Shown here: positions 33,159 through 41,696 of the stretch, in pieces
How the letters are laid out: the number at the start of each line of letters is the position of its first letter
Numbering within the stretch: position 1 is the stretch's first letter
Assembly (NCBI GenBank): GCA_023433515.1
Contig: JAEZCN010000016.1
Coordinates: forward strand, 1 to 41,696
Length of the DNA: 41,696 nt
DNA from: Pseudomonadota bacterium
Lineage (GTDB): Bacteria; Pseudomonadota; Gammaproteobacteria; Steroidobacterales; Steroidobacteraceae
Direction of reading: 5' to 3'
Translations under genes and position numbers: made by a program
Notes under the pieces: model-generated
What the model saw: only the letters and a program-made list of their open reading frames with translations
Database searches by the model: none
Told to the model about the DNA's origin: nothing

Positions 33159-34159
33159 GAAGGTTTGCCGACCGAGTCCCGCTCCACGAGCCTCGGCTCG
33201 AACACCTGCTGAACGTCGTGCTGCTGGTCGTACACGTGTTTCAACACCCAGCGCGCGGCCATGCGCGACATGTCCGCGATGGGATAGTGGACGGTCGTGA
33301 GCCTGGGATAGACGTAGCGCGAGATCGGCGCATCGTCGAAGCCGACGACGGACAACTCGTCCGGCAGCGCCATGCCGCGCTCGTGCGCGGCGGCCATCGC
33401 GCCGGCCGCCATGTCGTCGTTCGCGCAAACCACCGCGGTGAACGCGATCTTCTTCGCGAGCAGTGCGTCGAGCGCGTCCTGTCCGCCCGTCTCGTGGTAG
33501 TCGCCTTCGTGAAACAGGCGCGGATCGAACTTGACGCCGGCCTCATCGAGCGCGCGCTTGTGGCCGGCGAGTCGCTGCTTCGCATCCCCGAAATCGAGCG
33601 GCCCCGAGATGTAGGCGATGCGCCGGTGCTTCTTCCGCAACAGCGAGCGCGTCGCGAGATAACCGCCGAGCTCGTTGTTCAGGCTGAAGCAGTGATCGCC
33701 GAGCCCGCGCACCTTGCGGTTCACGACCGCGAGCGGCGTCGTGTTGTGATCGTGGTCGACGAGAAACTTGTCGGACAGCCGCTCGACGTGAACGATGAGC
33801 GCGTCGCAATTGCGACTCACGAGGAAACGGATCGCATCGCGTTCCTGCTCCTCGTTGCTGTGCCCCGCCGCGACCAGCATGAACTTGCCGGCGGCCTTGA
33901 GCGTCTTCTCGATGGCCGAGAGCATTGCGCCGAAAAACGGACCATCCAGTTCGGAAACCAGCACGCCGACGCAGTTGGAGCTGCGGGTGGCCAGGGACTG
34001 GGCGATGGAGTTCGGCTGGTAGCCGAGCTGCCGCATCGCGGCGAGCACTTTCTCCCGGGTCTTTTCACTGACATTGGCGCCGGCGCCCGGATTGATGACC
34101 CGGGAAACGGTCGCGAGCGAGACTCCCGCAAGCTCCGCGACTTCGTAGATGTTCGCCAT
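33155..34159 (-). CDS. LacI-family transcriptional regulator
   Basis: The 334-residue product has the LacI helix-turn-helix and hinge (NIYEVAELAGVSLATVSRVI, LGYQPNSIAQSLATRSS) and a periplasmic-binding-protein-like effector domain (VGVLVSELDGPFFGAMLSAI, AVVCANDDMAAGAMAAAHER, LSVVGFDDAPISRYVYPRLT). It should repress the sugar porter that follows and overlaps it. The ATG at 34159 is preferred to the TTG at 34168. The ribosome site is weak. Confidence 0.92.
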   Translation of the reverse strand: MANIYEVAELAGVSLATVSRVINPGAGANVSEKTREKVLAAMRQLGYQPNSIAQSLATRSSNCVGVLVSELDGPFFGAMLSAIEKTLKAAGKFMLVAAGHSNEEQERDAIRFLVSRNCDALIVHVERLSDKFLVDHDHNTTPLAVVNRKVRGLGDHCFSLNNELGGYLATRSLLRKKHRRIAYISGPLDFGDAKQRLAGHKRALDEAGVKFDPRLFHEGDYHETGGQDALDALLAKKIAFTAVVCANDDMAAGAMAAAHERGMALPDELSVVGFDDAPISRYVYPRLTTVHYPIADMSRMAARWVLKHVYDQQHDVQQVFEPRLVERDSVGKPS

Positions 34160-34305
34160 GGAATCCAACTACCGCGCCGCTCCCATCGGCGGCGGCGCAG
34201 TATTGCCCGACCCGCGACCGGCGCGCGGGCGACTGGGCCACAGTTTTCCCGACGGGTGACCTTATTCCGTCAAGAAGGCCCTATAACTACTCGGCAACTG
34301 GCCGC

Positions 34306-35013
34306 TCAGCGGGCGGCCGGGTCGAGCTTGCTGGCCCGGTCGACCAGGTCCCGGATCTTCGACAGCGACGCGACGATCATGAACAGCGGCTCGAGATAGC
34401 CCTGTTCGTGCAGTTTGCCGAGCGCGGCGCCGTCCAGCTTCCTGAGCCGCTCTTCGTGGATGGTAAGAAAGCCGCCGAACTTGGCTTTGTTTCCGTCGTG
34501 GTACTGGATGTCGAGGGTGAAAGCCTCGAGCAGCCGGTGCTCGATGAGCGCGTTGATGAACTTCGGCGTCGCCGCGAATCCGTCGTTGATCGCGGCGAGC
34601 GCGTTCGAGACACGGTTCAGGTAATCGGTGTTGCCGCCGTCATCGTTGAACACCCGCACGCCCTCGGTCTTGCTCACGCGCGGACTGTCGAGATCCACGT
34701 GGATGACCTGTCCCTTGTCCGAATCGCCGATCAGGAACGGCTGGCGTTCGATCATGAGCGGAATGTAACGCGCGTCCCATCCGTCCTTCGTGAGGAACAG
34801 GTTCTGTCCCTCGCGCAGGCCGAACAGCGCGACCGGCGCGAGCACCTTGTCGCGCGATTCGAGGAACAGGATCGGGTAGTGACTCTGGATATTGCGGAAC
34901 TCCGCCGGGAACGTCAGCGCGCACATCACGTTGTCGCCGAGGTCGGCGCTGCTGCGCGTGATGATCCGCAGGTCGCGGTGCTGGGCGTTGTTCAACAGGG
35001 CATGGTTGGGCAT
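34306..35013 (-). CDS. SapC-family protein
   Basis: The 235-residue soluble product matches the SapC family (PF07277 type): VMCALTFPAEFRNIQSHYPI, LFLESRDKVLAPVALFGLRE, GWDARYIPLMIERQPFLIGD, and a C-terminal YHDGNKAKFGGFLTIHEERL. The name comes from a Campylobacter surface-array locus, but the biochemical role is unknown. In aquatic, polysaccharide-degrading gammaproteobacteria such genes often sit near TonB receptors and sugar genes. It lies 78 bases downstream of the esterase-like gene. Confidence 0.87.
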   Translation of the reverse strand: MPNHALLNNAQHRDLRIITRSSADLGDNVMCALTFPAEFRNIQSHYPILFLESRDKVLAPVALFGLREGQNLFLTKDGWDARYIPLMIERQPFLIGDSDKGQVIHVDLDSPRVSKTEGVRVFNDDGGNTDYLNRVSNALAAINDGFAATPKFINALIEHRLLEAFTLDIQYHDGNKAKFGGFLTIHEERLRKLDGAALGKLHEQGYLEPLFMIVASLSKIRDLVDRASKLDPAAR

Positions 35014-35091
35014 GGATGCGCGGTCCGGTTCGGGGGGCGGATCGTAACGCGAACCTGCCCCGTGGCGCCAAACCGGACCGGATCCCGGCGT

Positions 35092-36147
35092 TCAATCGGC
35101 GAACTCGAGGTGCCGGGCGAAGAACGGCAATACGTCCTCGTACATGCGCCCTCCTTCGGGCGCCCAGTACTTGTCCCAGGGTAATCCGCGGAATTCCTCC
35201 GCCTCGTGTTCGATGCCCAGCTCGTCGAGGTCGCGCGTGAGTTCGCGGTTGGAATGCACGTGAGCGTACGTCGGATCGTAACGGCCCCAGTCGAACTTGA
35301 TCGCACGCAAACGCGCAAGATTCTCGCGCTCCTGCCGCGCGATGTTCTCGAGGAAGAAACGTTGCTCCACGAGTTGCACGTTCGCGGCATTGACCTTCTG
35401 CTCCGCGCCGCGTACGTCGACCGCGAAATCGCAGAAGAATGGCGGTCGCTCCGGGTTCGGCAGGAAGGCCTGCATCATCGCCATGAACACCGGCGCGAAC
35501 CGATCCGCGTGCAATTCCTCCGCCGTTCGCGCGCGATGCATCAGCGCCCAGTCGGGCCGTCCGTACAGCGGCTCGACGCCCGACCCGGCGCCCACCGGGT
35601 GCATGCCGTACACGACGCCGAATGCGTCTGGATGCCTGAAGGCATAACGCAGCGCGCCGTATGCGCCCATGAAGTCGCCGGTGATGCCGCGGCTCTCGGC
35701 GCGCGCGAGCGTACGGTAGTTGGCGTCGATGAACGGAATGATTTCCTGGAGCGTGTGATCCTCGAAACGGCCGGAAGTCGTCGAGTTCTCGAAGAAGCTT
35801 CCGGGCCCCGGCGTCGTGTAGTCGGGCGCCACGAGAATGAACGGAGATATCACGCCGCGCGCGATCGCGCGATCGAACGTGGGCTGCGCGAGGGTCCCGG
35901 GCGCGAACATGCGCTCGTTGTCCCAGTTGATCGAATGCAGCAGGTAGATGACGGGGTATCGCCCCCTGCCCTCGGCGTAACCGGGGGGCAGGTAGACCTT
36001 CAGTCGCCGCTGCGGATTCAGACCGACCAGGTTGTCGCGCAGGATGACGGAGTCGTAGCTGCGGGTTTCGATGGCGCTGGGCGAAGCCGCCGCCAGGAAT
36101 GGCGGCGCAAGCATCAACGCGAGTCCAAGCATCAGTCGTGGAATCAT
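35092..36147 (-). CDS. Exported esterase-fold protein lacking the catalytic serine
   Basis: The 351-residue product has a signal peptide (MIPRLMLGLALMLAPPFLAAA) and an alpha/beta-hydrolase domain like esterase D / feruloyl-esterase proteins (RLKVYLPPGYAEGRGRYPVI, FIDANYRTLARAESRGITGD). At the nucleophile elbow the expected GxSxG reads GDFMG: the Phe codon TTC (35671-35673) is one base from Ser TCC. The C-terminal segment where the catalytic His is expected (EEFRGLPWDKYW) has no His. It therefore looks like a pseudoenzyme, perhaps a binding protein. GAGGAGG before the ATG at 36147 supports the start. The AraC-type gene ends 37 bases upstream on the same strand. Confidence 0.82.
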   Translation of the reverse strand: MIPRLMLGLALMLAPPFLAAASPSAIETRSYDSVILRDNLVGLNPQRRLKVYLPPGYAEGRGRYPVIYLLHSINWDNERMFAPGTLAQPTFDRAIARGVISPFILVAPDYTTPGPGSFFENSTTSGRFEDHTLQEIIPFIDANYRTLARAESRGITGDFMGAYGALRYAFRHPDAFGVVYGMHPVGAGSGVEPLYGRPDWALMHRARTAEELHADRFAPVFMAMMQAFLPNPERPPFFCDFAVDVRGAEQKVNAANVQLVEQRFFLENIARQERENLARLRAIKFDWGRYDPTYAHVHSNRELTRDLDELGIEHEAEEFRGLPWDKYWAPEGGRMYEDVLPFFARHLEFAD

Positions 36148-36184
36148 CGGGCCTCCTCGGTGTCGGGAGACCCGAGAATCCCGC

Positions 36185-37321
36185 TCAGTCGGTGACCTGG
36201 CGTCCTTCCTGATCGGCGAGGACTTCAAGGTCCGGACTTTTCCCGGGGAATTTCCGGTATTCGCTCGGTGTCGTCCCCGTGACACGGCGGAATGCCGCGT
36301 TGAACGCCGACTTGGAGTTGAATCCCACCGCCATCGCGATCTCGAGGACACCCTCCTCCGGCGCTTCGCGCAGCCGCCGCATGGCGGCCTCGATGCGTCG
36401 CTGGTTCAGGAGATCGTAGAACGTGGCCTCCAGGTCCTGGCTGATGACCTGCGAGACGTAGTGGGGACTTTCGTTGAGAGACTCGCAAAGCGCGCGCAAG
36501 GTCAGGTCGCTACGCGAATAGATGGCTTCGTCCTGGAGGGCGGATGCGAGCTTGCGCCGGATCCTGGCGCGGGCGCCCGCGCCCAGCGGGCTCTTTGCGT
36601 AGGTCCCGGCCCGTTCCTTCGTCAGCGCGCCGAACTGCCGCAGCAGCAGGTACAAGGCGCCGATCGTCACGCCGACGCTGATCACGGCCACCACGACCGT
36701 AAACATGGCCGGCCACTTGATGAAGGCGCAGTCGATCGTGCGAACGATCGCGAGCGTCCACGAAGTGAGGACGATCGCGAGCGGCAGCTGGGCCCAGTGA
36801 TCGCGCTGCCCGCCGAGCCGCTCCAGCAGGATTCCCCGACAACGCCGGAGATACCACGGTACCTGCACGACGAATATGCCGATGCACAGCAGCATCGTCG
36901 TGTGGGTGATTTTCGATTCGAGCCAGCTCGAGGGATCGGCCGGATTCATCCAGCTCGTGCCCGCGTGGGCAGATAGAGCGAGCGGCACCGTGAACAACAG
37001 ACCCGCGAGGATTGCGAGCCCGTGCGGACGCGGCAATGCCCGCAGCTCCGGACGCTCACCGGCGATGCTTTCCCTGAACGTCAGCCACAGACAGGGCGCG
37101 AGCAGCAGTGAGGACGACATCAACAGCGCGAGCCACAGCGCCTTGAACGGCGTGGCCGGGTGAGCGATGAGCAGCTCGCACAGGAACACGACCGACTGGA
37201 TCACCAGGAAGAAGGTGAAGAACCGGTACGGCTGGCCGCGTGCCGCCCGCGTCGTGAGTCCGGTGGAGAACAGGCACAGGGCGACCGCGACGAGATACAA
37301 CGAGGTGCTGAAGGCGCTCAT
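36185..37321 (-). CDS. Membrane-anchored AraC-family transcriptional regulator
   Basis: The 378-residue product starts with about seven hydrophobic helices over residues 5-245 (SLYLVAVALCLFSTGL, FFTFFLVIQSVVFLCELLI, and so on to VVVAVISVGVTIGALYLLL). It ends with an AraC-type DNA-binding domain (LTLRALCESLNESPHYVSQV, EIAMAVGFNSKSAFNAAFRR, VTGTTPSEYRKFPG). Regulators of this form sense a signal in or across the membrane and bind DNA at the inner face. The genes right downstream (esterase-like, SapC) are candidate targets. Confidence 0.9.
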   Translation of the reverse strand: MSAFSTSLYLVAVALCLFSTGLTTRAARGQPYRFFTFFLVIQSVVFLCELLIAHPATPFKALWLALLMSSSLLLAPCLWLTFRESIAGERPELRALPRPHGLAILAGLLFTVPLALSAHAGTSWMNPADPSSWLESKITHTTMLLCIGIFVVQVPWYLRRCRGILLERLGGQRDHWAQLPLAIVLTSWTLAIVRTIDCAFIKWPAMFTVVVAVISVGVTIGALYLLLRQFGALTKERAGTYAKSPLGAGARARIRRKLASALQDEAIYSRSDLTLRALCESLNESPHYVSQVISQDLEATFYDLLNQRRIEAAMRRLREAPEEGVLEIAMAVGFNSKSAFNAAFRRVTGTTPSEYRKFPGKSPDLEVLADQEGRQVTD

Positions 37322-37353
37322 GGCGCCACGTTACCAGACTCTCGATCGGACCA

Positions 37354-37779
37354 TCAGCCGCGCCACCGCAGTGCGCGCGTGCGCTCGCGGATCTCGTTCA
37401 GTGCCCGGCGATATTGCGGGCCCCAGTCATCGGAGGGTTGTGCGGTGAGGTCGTACCAGAAGAAGCGCAGGTCGTTCCCGCCATCGTCCGCGCAGTAGTG
37501 AGTCCAGAATTCGGGCAGCAGCGGTGAAAAGGTGCAGAGCTGCAGTGACCAGACATGCCCGTTGTGTCTGGAATGCCAGATGCCGAGGTCACGCGCGATC
37601 GCGGTATCGACGATGCCGGACTCTTCCTCCAGCTCGCGCAGCGCGGCCGTCGGTGCGTTTTCGCCGGGCTCGATACCGCCTTTCACCAGTTGCAGGCCCT
37701 CGCGCGGATGTTCGAAGGCCAGTATGAATCGCATCGCCGGGTCCCGGAACATCACGGGGCAGGCCTTGTCGGCAAACAT
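37354..37779 (-). CDS. Nudix hydrolase
   Basis: The 141-residue product contains a full Nudix box (GGIEPGENAPTAALRELEEE followed by SGI). It also has an N-terminal strand set (ACPVMFRDPAMRFILAFEHP) and a WGPQYRRALNEI tail. It hydrolyses a nucleoside-diphosphate-linked compound, substrate unknown. The ATG at 37779 overlaps the glycosylase stop by one base, with AAGGAG about 11 bases upstream. Longer in-frame starts lie inside the glycosylase gene. The pairing with a DNA-repair glycosylase may hint at damaged-nucleotide clean-up. Confidence 0.87.
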   Translation of the reverse strand: MFADKACPVMFRDPAMRFILAFEHPREGLQLVKGGIEPGENAPTAALRELEEESGIVDTAIARDLGIWHSRHNGHVWSLQLCTFSPLLPEFWTHYCADDGGNDLRFFWYDLTAQPSDDWGPQYRRALNEIRERTRALRWRG

Positions 37780-38300
37780 CACGCATCGCTCTCCTTGATC
37801 GTGCGCCATTTCGACAACTTCGTTGCAAACGTCATGCCGGCGTGAGCCGGGCTCGTCGATGGCAGGCACTCGTAACGAATGCCGGAAAACTCTTCACCCA
37901 GTTCCGGCAATACGAGCCGCCGGTACAGCGTCTCGGCCTTGCGGCCGTTGAAGTACACGCGTCGGATGTCCGGATGTCGGCGAAAGAACCGGCGAAAGTC
38001 GTTCGCGCTCGCGGACGCATGCACGATCGACGAGTCGAGACTGCCGGGCCGTTCGGCCGCGGCGAGAACATCCCATAACGCGATCTTGTGTGCCGTCAGG
38101 ATTCCCGCCCGGCGTGTGTAGGGCAGCGGCGAATCGGTCTCGAAGATGTCCTCGACGATTCTCCAGAACGCGTTTTGCGGATGCGCGTAGTACTGCTGCA
38201 TCTCGAGCGACCTGCGTCCGGGCAGGGAGCCTAGTATGAGTGTCGTCGCGTCGCGCCGTGCGATCGGCGAAAAGCAGTTCGAGGCTTTGCGGGTGTCCAT
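37779..38300 (-). CDS. DNA-deoxyinosine glycosylase (uracil-DNA glycosylase superfamily, HDG type)
   Basis: The 173-residue product has the family-6 (HDG) pattern: TTLILGSLPGRRSLEMQQYY followed by AHPQNAFW, an ALWDVLAAAERPGSLDSSI segment, and the C-terminal LPSTSPAHA motif. Such enzymes remove hypoxanthine, and sometimes uracil, from DNA. The start at 38300 gives family length but lacks a clear ribosome site; the frame runs open to 38537. It is divergent from the cytochrome b gene across a short shared region. Confidence 0.88.
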   Translation of the reverse strand: MDTRKASNCFSPIARRDATTLILGSLPGRRSLEMQQYYAHPQNAFWRIVEDIFETDSPLPYTRRAGILTAHKIALWDVLAAAERPGSLDSSIVHASASANDFRRFFRRHPDIRRVYFNGRKAETLYRRLVLPELGEEFSGIRYECLPSTSPAHAGMTFATKLSKWRTIKESDA

Positions 38301-38364
38301 AGGCTTTTTTCCGTACGTGCGACTACGAAGCGGAATTCCGTTCCGGACGCGCCATAGTCCCTCC

Positions 38365-39171
38365 GTGATTTCGGTGAACTCCACGAATCGTCTCAGGGTA
38401 TACCCTGTCTGGGACGCGGGCGTTCGCGCGTTCCACTGGATCAACGTGTTGTGCATGCTCGGGCTCATCGCCTCGGGCGTCGTGATCCTCAACGACAAGG
38501 CACTGGGCATCACCAACGACGGCAAGATCCTGCTCAAGTCGACACACGTCTGGATCGGCTATGTGTTCGCACTGAATCTCGCCTTCCGGCTCGTCTGGTC
38601 ATTCATCGGAAGTCCGCACGCGCGCTGGCGCGAAATCCTTCCAGCCGGCCGTGGCTACGCCGGCGCGCTCAGGCGCTACGTCGCGGCCTTTCGTTCGGGC
38701 GATGCCCGCCCCTACCTTGGTCACAATCCGCTCGGCCGTATCGCGGTCACGTTGATGCTCGCATTGCTGCTCGCGCAGGCGCTGACGGGACTCGTGCTCG
38801 CGGGCACCGACCTGTTCTATCCGCCGTTCGGTGCGTTCATGGCCGAATGGGTCGCCGCGCCCGGTGTCGATCCGAACCTGGTCGTCCCATACGCGCCGGC
38901 CCTCTATGACGCCGACGCGTACGCGGCGATGCGCGAATTCCGCGGTCCCGTGGTGAAGATCCACTACTACGTTTTCTATGCGCTGCTGTTCTTCGCGTCG
39001 CTGCACATCGTTGCGGTGGTCGTCACCGAGTTGCGTGGGGGCGGAAATCTCGTGTCGGCCATGTTCACCGGCAGGAAGATCCTCGTGCCGCCGCTGGCCG
39101 ACGCGACACCGGCGGGTGCGCCGACGGAATCGCAGCCTTCGGAGAAGCCGCAACGCGCGGAAATCCACTGA
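38365..39171 (+). CDS. Cytochrome b (b561 / Ni-Fe hydrogenase cytochrome b-type) membrane protein
   Basis: The product, about 268 residues, has four to five membrane helices with haem-ligand-type histidines in AFHWINVLCM, KSTHVWIGYV and VKIHYYVFYALLFFASLHIV, as in the cytochrome b561-type / HupC family. It would move electrons between a quinone and a periplasmic partner; no partner gene is adjacent. The start is unsure. GTG at 38365 or 38374 fits best, because the only ATG upstream (38236) lies well inside the opposite-strand glycosylase gene. No Shine-Dalgarno site is evident. Confidence 0.82.
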   Translation: MISVNSTNRLRVYPVWDAGVRAFHWINVLCMLGLIASGVVILNDKALGITNDGKILLKSTHVWIGYVFALNLAFRLVWSFIGSPHARWREILPAGRGYAGALRRYVAAFRSGDARPYLGHNPLGRIAVTLMLALLLAQALTGLVLAGTDLFYPPFGAFMAEWVAAPGVDPNLVVPYAPALYDADAYAAMREFRGPVVKIHYYVFYALLFFASLHIVAVVVTELRGGGNLVSAMFTGRKILVPPLADATPAGAPTESQPSEKPQRAEIH

Positions 39172-39205
39172 CGGGCGGGGCCTGCGCACTTCCGCCCCAC
39201 ATTCG

Positions 39206-39226
39206 TACAGTACGGTCATACAGTAC
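39206..39226. promoter_or_regulatory. Direct repeats upstream of uvrA
   Basis: TACAGTAC occurs at 39206-39213 and 39219-39226, 13 bases apart, in the 147-bp gap before uvrA. uvrA is an SOS gene in many bacteria, so a LexA-type site is expected here, but neither copy matches the E. coli CTGT-N8-ACAG pattern. I record it only as a candidate operator. Confidence 0.3.
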
Positions 39227-39318
39227 TCAGCGCGTCCAGGTACTGGTTATACCCGGACCACCCTCCCCGCTTAAACTCTCCTGTTTCGCAACGATCGCGC
39301 GAGATATCGCGCTCGACA

Positions 39319-41696
39319 CATGCAGCAGATCAAGATACGCGGCGCCCGCACACACAATCTCAAGAACGTCGACCTCACGCTGCAGCGTGACAGGCTGATC
39401 GTCATCACGGGTCTTTCGGGATCCGGAAAATCCTCGCTCGCGTTCGACACGTTGTACGCCGAAGGCCAGCGACGCTACGTCGAGTCGCTGTCCGCGTACG
39501 CGCGCCAGTTCCTGTCGATGATGGACAAGCCGGACGTCGACAGCATCGAGGGGCTTTCGCCCGCGATCGCGATCGAGCAGAAGGCGACCTCGCACAATCC
39601 ACGCTCGACCGTCGGCACCGTCACGGAGATCTACGACTACCTGCGACTGCTGTTCGCCCGCGCCGGCATCGCGCGCTGCCCGGACCACGGTGTGCCGCTC
39701 GAGGCGCAGACCGTGAGCCAGATGGTCGATCAGCTTCTCAAACTACCCGACGGGCTCGCGGTACTGCTGCTCGCGCCGCTGGTGGTGGACCGCAAGGGAG
39801 AACACGCGGAGATCTTCGAGACGCTGCGCGGCCAGGGATTCGTACGTGCCCGCATCGACGGCCGCGTGCACGAGCTCGACGCGCTGCCGAGAATCGATCC
39901 GAAGAAGAAACACACGATCGAGGCGGTGGTGGATAGATTGCGCGTCCGCCCCGACGCGCAGCAGCGCCTGGCCGAATCGTTCGAGACCGCGCTCAAGCTC
40001 TCCGGCGGCACCGCGCGCATGGTTCCCTACGAGAGTGACAAACCCGGCGCGGCGGAGGGAACGCTGTTCTCCTCTAGACAGGCCTGCCCCGAATGCGGCT
40101 ACAGCGTCGCGGCACTGGAACCCAAGATGTTCTCGTTCAACAGCCCCGCGGGCGCGTGCCCGAGCTGCGACGGCATAGGGCTCAAGGATTTCTTCGATCC
40201 GCAGCGCGTGGTCGCCTATCCACACCTGTCGCTCGCGGGCGGCGCGATCAGGAGCTGGGACCGCAAGAACGCGTATTACTACGCGCTGATCACCGCGATG
40301 GCGAAGCACTACAAGTTCGACCCCGAGACGCCGTGGGAAGACCTGTCGAAGAAGGCGCAGCAGGTGATGCTCTTCGGCAGCGGCAACGAGGAAGTCGAGT
40401 TCCGCTACGTTCACGGCAACGGCCGCACGACGAAGAAGAAACATCGCTTCGAGGGCATCATTCCGAACCTCGAGCGGCGCTACAAGGAAACCGACTCGCT
40501 GCCGGTGCGCGAGGAGCTCGCGAAATATCTCGGCACGCAGCCCTGCCCCGACTGCAACGGCACGCGCCTCAATCGCACCGCGCGCAACGTATTCGTGGGC
40601 ACGCACTCGCTGCCCGGGATCGCGCACCTCACCGTCGGCGACGCGAAGGCGCTGTTCGGCTCGCTCGACGTCACCGGCTGGCGCGCGGAAGTGGCCGACA
40701 AGATCGTGAAGGAAGTCGGCGACCGGCTGCGCTTCCTGGTCGACGTCGGGCTCGACTACCTGACGCTCGATCGCAGCGCCGAGTCGCTGTCGGGCGGCGA
40801 AGCGCAGCGCATCCGGCTCGCGAGCCAGGTGGGTTCCGGCCTCACCGGCGTGATGTACATCCTCGATGAGCCGTCGATCGGCCTGCACCAGCGTGACAAC
40901 CAGCGATTGCTGGGCACGCTCAAGCACCTGCGCGATCTCGGCAATACGGTGCTGGTGGTCGAACACGATGAAGAAGCCATCCGCGCCGCGGACGAAGTCG
41001 TCGACATCGGTCCGGGCGCCGGCGTACACGGCGGCGAGATCGTCGCGCACGGCACCCCCGCGGACATCGAGAAAACCCCGGCCTCGCTGACCGGGCAGTA
41101 TCTCTCGGGCCGCAAGCAGATCGCGCTGCCCGGATTGCGCACGCCGTTCGATCCGAAACGCGTGATCGAGGTCGTCGGTGCGCGCGGCAACAATCTCAAG
41201 AACGTCACGGCGAAGTTTCCGATCGGATTGTTCACGTGCGTCACGGGCGTGTCGGGGTCGGGCAAATCGACGCTCGTGAACGACACGCTGTACGCGCACG
41301 CCAATCACCGTCTCAATGGCACGGCCATGGACATGGCGCCCTGCGACGACATCAAGGGGCTCGGCGAGATCGACCGCATCATCGACATCGACCAGAGCCC
41401 GATCGGGCGCACGCCGCGTTCGAACCCGGCTACCTACACCGGGTTGTTTGGTCCGCTGCGCGAGCTGTTCGCCGAAGTGCCCGAGGCACGCACGCGTGGC
41501 TACGACGCGGGCCGCTTCAGCTTCAACGTGAAGGGCGGACGCTGCGAGGCCTGCCAGGGCGACGGACTGATCAAGGTCGAGATGCACTTCCTGCCGGACG
41601 TCTACGTGCCCTGCGACGTGTGCAAGGGCCAGCGCTACAACCGCGAGACGCTCGAGATCCGCTGGCGCGGCAAGAACATCCACGAAGTGCTGCAGA
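39319..41696 (+). CDS. uvrA: UvrABC excinuclease subunit A (partial, runs off the window)
   Basis: UvrA finds bulky DNA lesions and loads UvrB in nucleotide-excision repair. The visible 792 codons start at MQQIKIRGARTHNLKNVDLT. They contain the first Walker A (GLSGSGKSSLAFDTLYAEGQ), the first zinc module (CPECGYS to CPSCDGIG), the ABC signature (ESLSGGEAQRIRLASQVG) with Walker B (MYILDEPSIGLHQRD), and the second Walker A (GVSGSGKSTLVNDTLYA). The second zinc module (RCEACQGDGLIKVEMHFLPD to CDVCKGQRYN) comes last. About 150 residues of the C-terminus lie beyond the window. No frameshift is seen. Confidence 0.97.

Noticed and set aside
39206..39226. A canonical LexA box before uvrA
   Set aside because: No CTGT-N8-ACAG arrangement is present; only direct repeats are seen.
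1..41696. CRISPR arrays, tRNA or rRNA genes, integrases or transposases
   Set aside because: No regularly spaced repeats, no cloverleaf-like or rRNA segments and no recombinase-type proteins were recognised on either strand.

Overview
This is a GC-rich chromosomal window (about two thirds G+C, judged by eye). It most resembles a gammaproteobacterium of the Xanthomonadales / Steroidobacterales / Nevskiales grade. The reasons are the miaB-phoH-ybeY-corC-lnt operon, a sigma-E-like promoter before an HtrA protease, Fur-box-controlled siderophore uptake, several TonB-dependent receptors, a SapC-family protein and REPIN-like repeats. I see no tRNA, rRNA, CRISPR array, prophage or transposase gene.

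Region 1 (1-7577, all minus strand) is housekeeping: ssb with its own terminator, then miaB, phoH (ybeZ), ybeY, corC and lnt, each overlapping the next by 4 bases. A periplasmic DegP/HtrA protease follows, with its own stress-type promoter and a terminator. Region 2 (7759-17201) holds a saccharopine-dehydrogenase-like oxidoreductase, a FecI/FecR/TonB-receptor surface-signalling operon, a divergent serine hydrolase lipoprotein, and a siderophore receptor with its PiuC dioxygenase behind two Fur boxes. Region 3 (17236-18231) is a scar: a decayed, 5'-truncated zwf gene ending at a REPIN-like repeat, which also forms the C-terminus and stop codon of the next gene.

Region 4 (18208-31200) is sugar use. 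It contains a GH31 alpha-xylosidase-like lipoprotein and a divergent, translationally coupled operon: IclR regulator, FucP-like permease, aldo/keto reductase, lactonase and SDR. This fits the oxidative L-fucose route, but the dehydratase and the last cleavage enzyme are missing here. A GH105-like hydrolase for pectin fragments, an unknown secreted protein and a GMC sugar dehydrogenase with a Tat-exported partner subunit follow. A perfect 39-bp inverted repeat separates the last two groups. Together they suggest feeding on plant cell-wall hemicellulose and pectin.

Region 5 (31202-37321, minus strand) has a VOC protein, a sugar-porter MFS with its LacI regulator, SapC, an esterase-fold protein that has lost its catalytic serine, and a membrane-anchored AraC regulator. 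Region 6 (37354-41696) returns to maintenance: a Nudix hydrolase, a DNA-deoxyinosine glycosylase, a cytochrome b and the first 792 codons of uvrA. ssb and uvrA are close divergent neighbours in many gammaproteobacteria; here about 31.7 kb of accessory genes lie between them.

No wholly new system stands out. The best leads are the repeat elements that reshape gene ends, the GH31 leader hairpin, the inactivated esterase beside a membrane AraC regulator, and an over-represented coding-strand heptamer.
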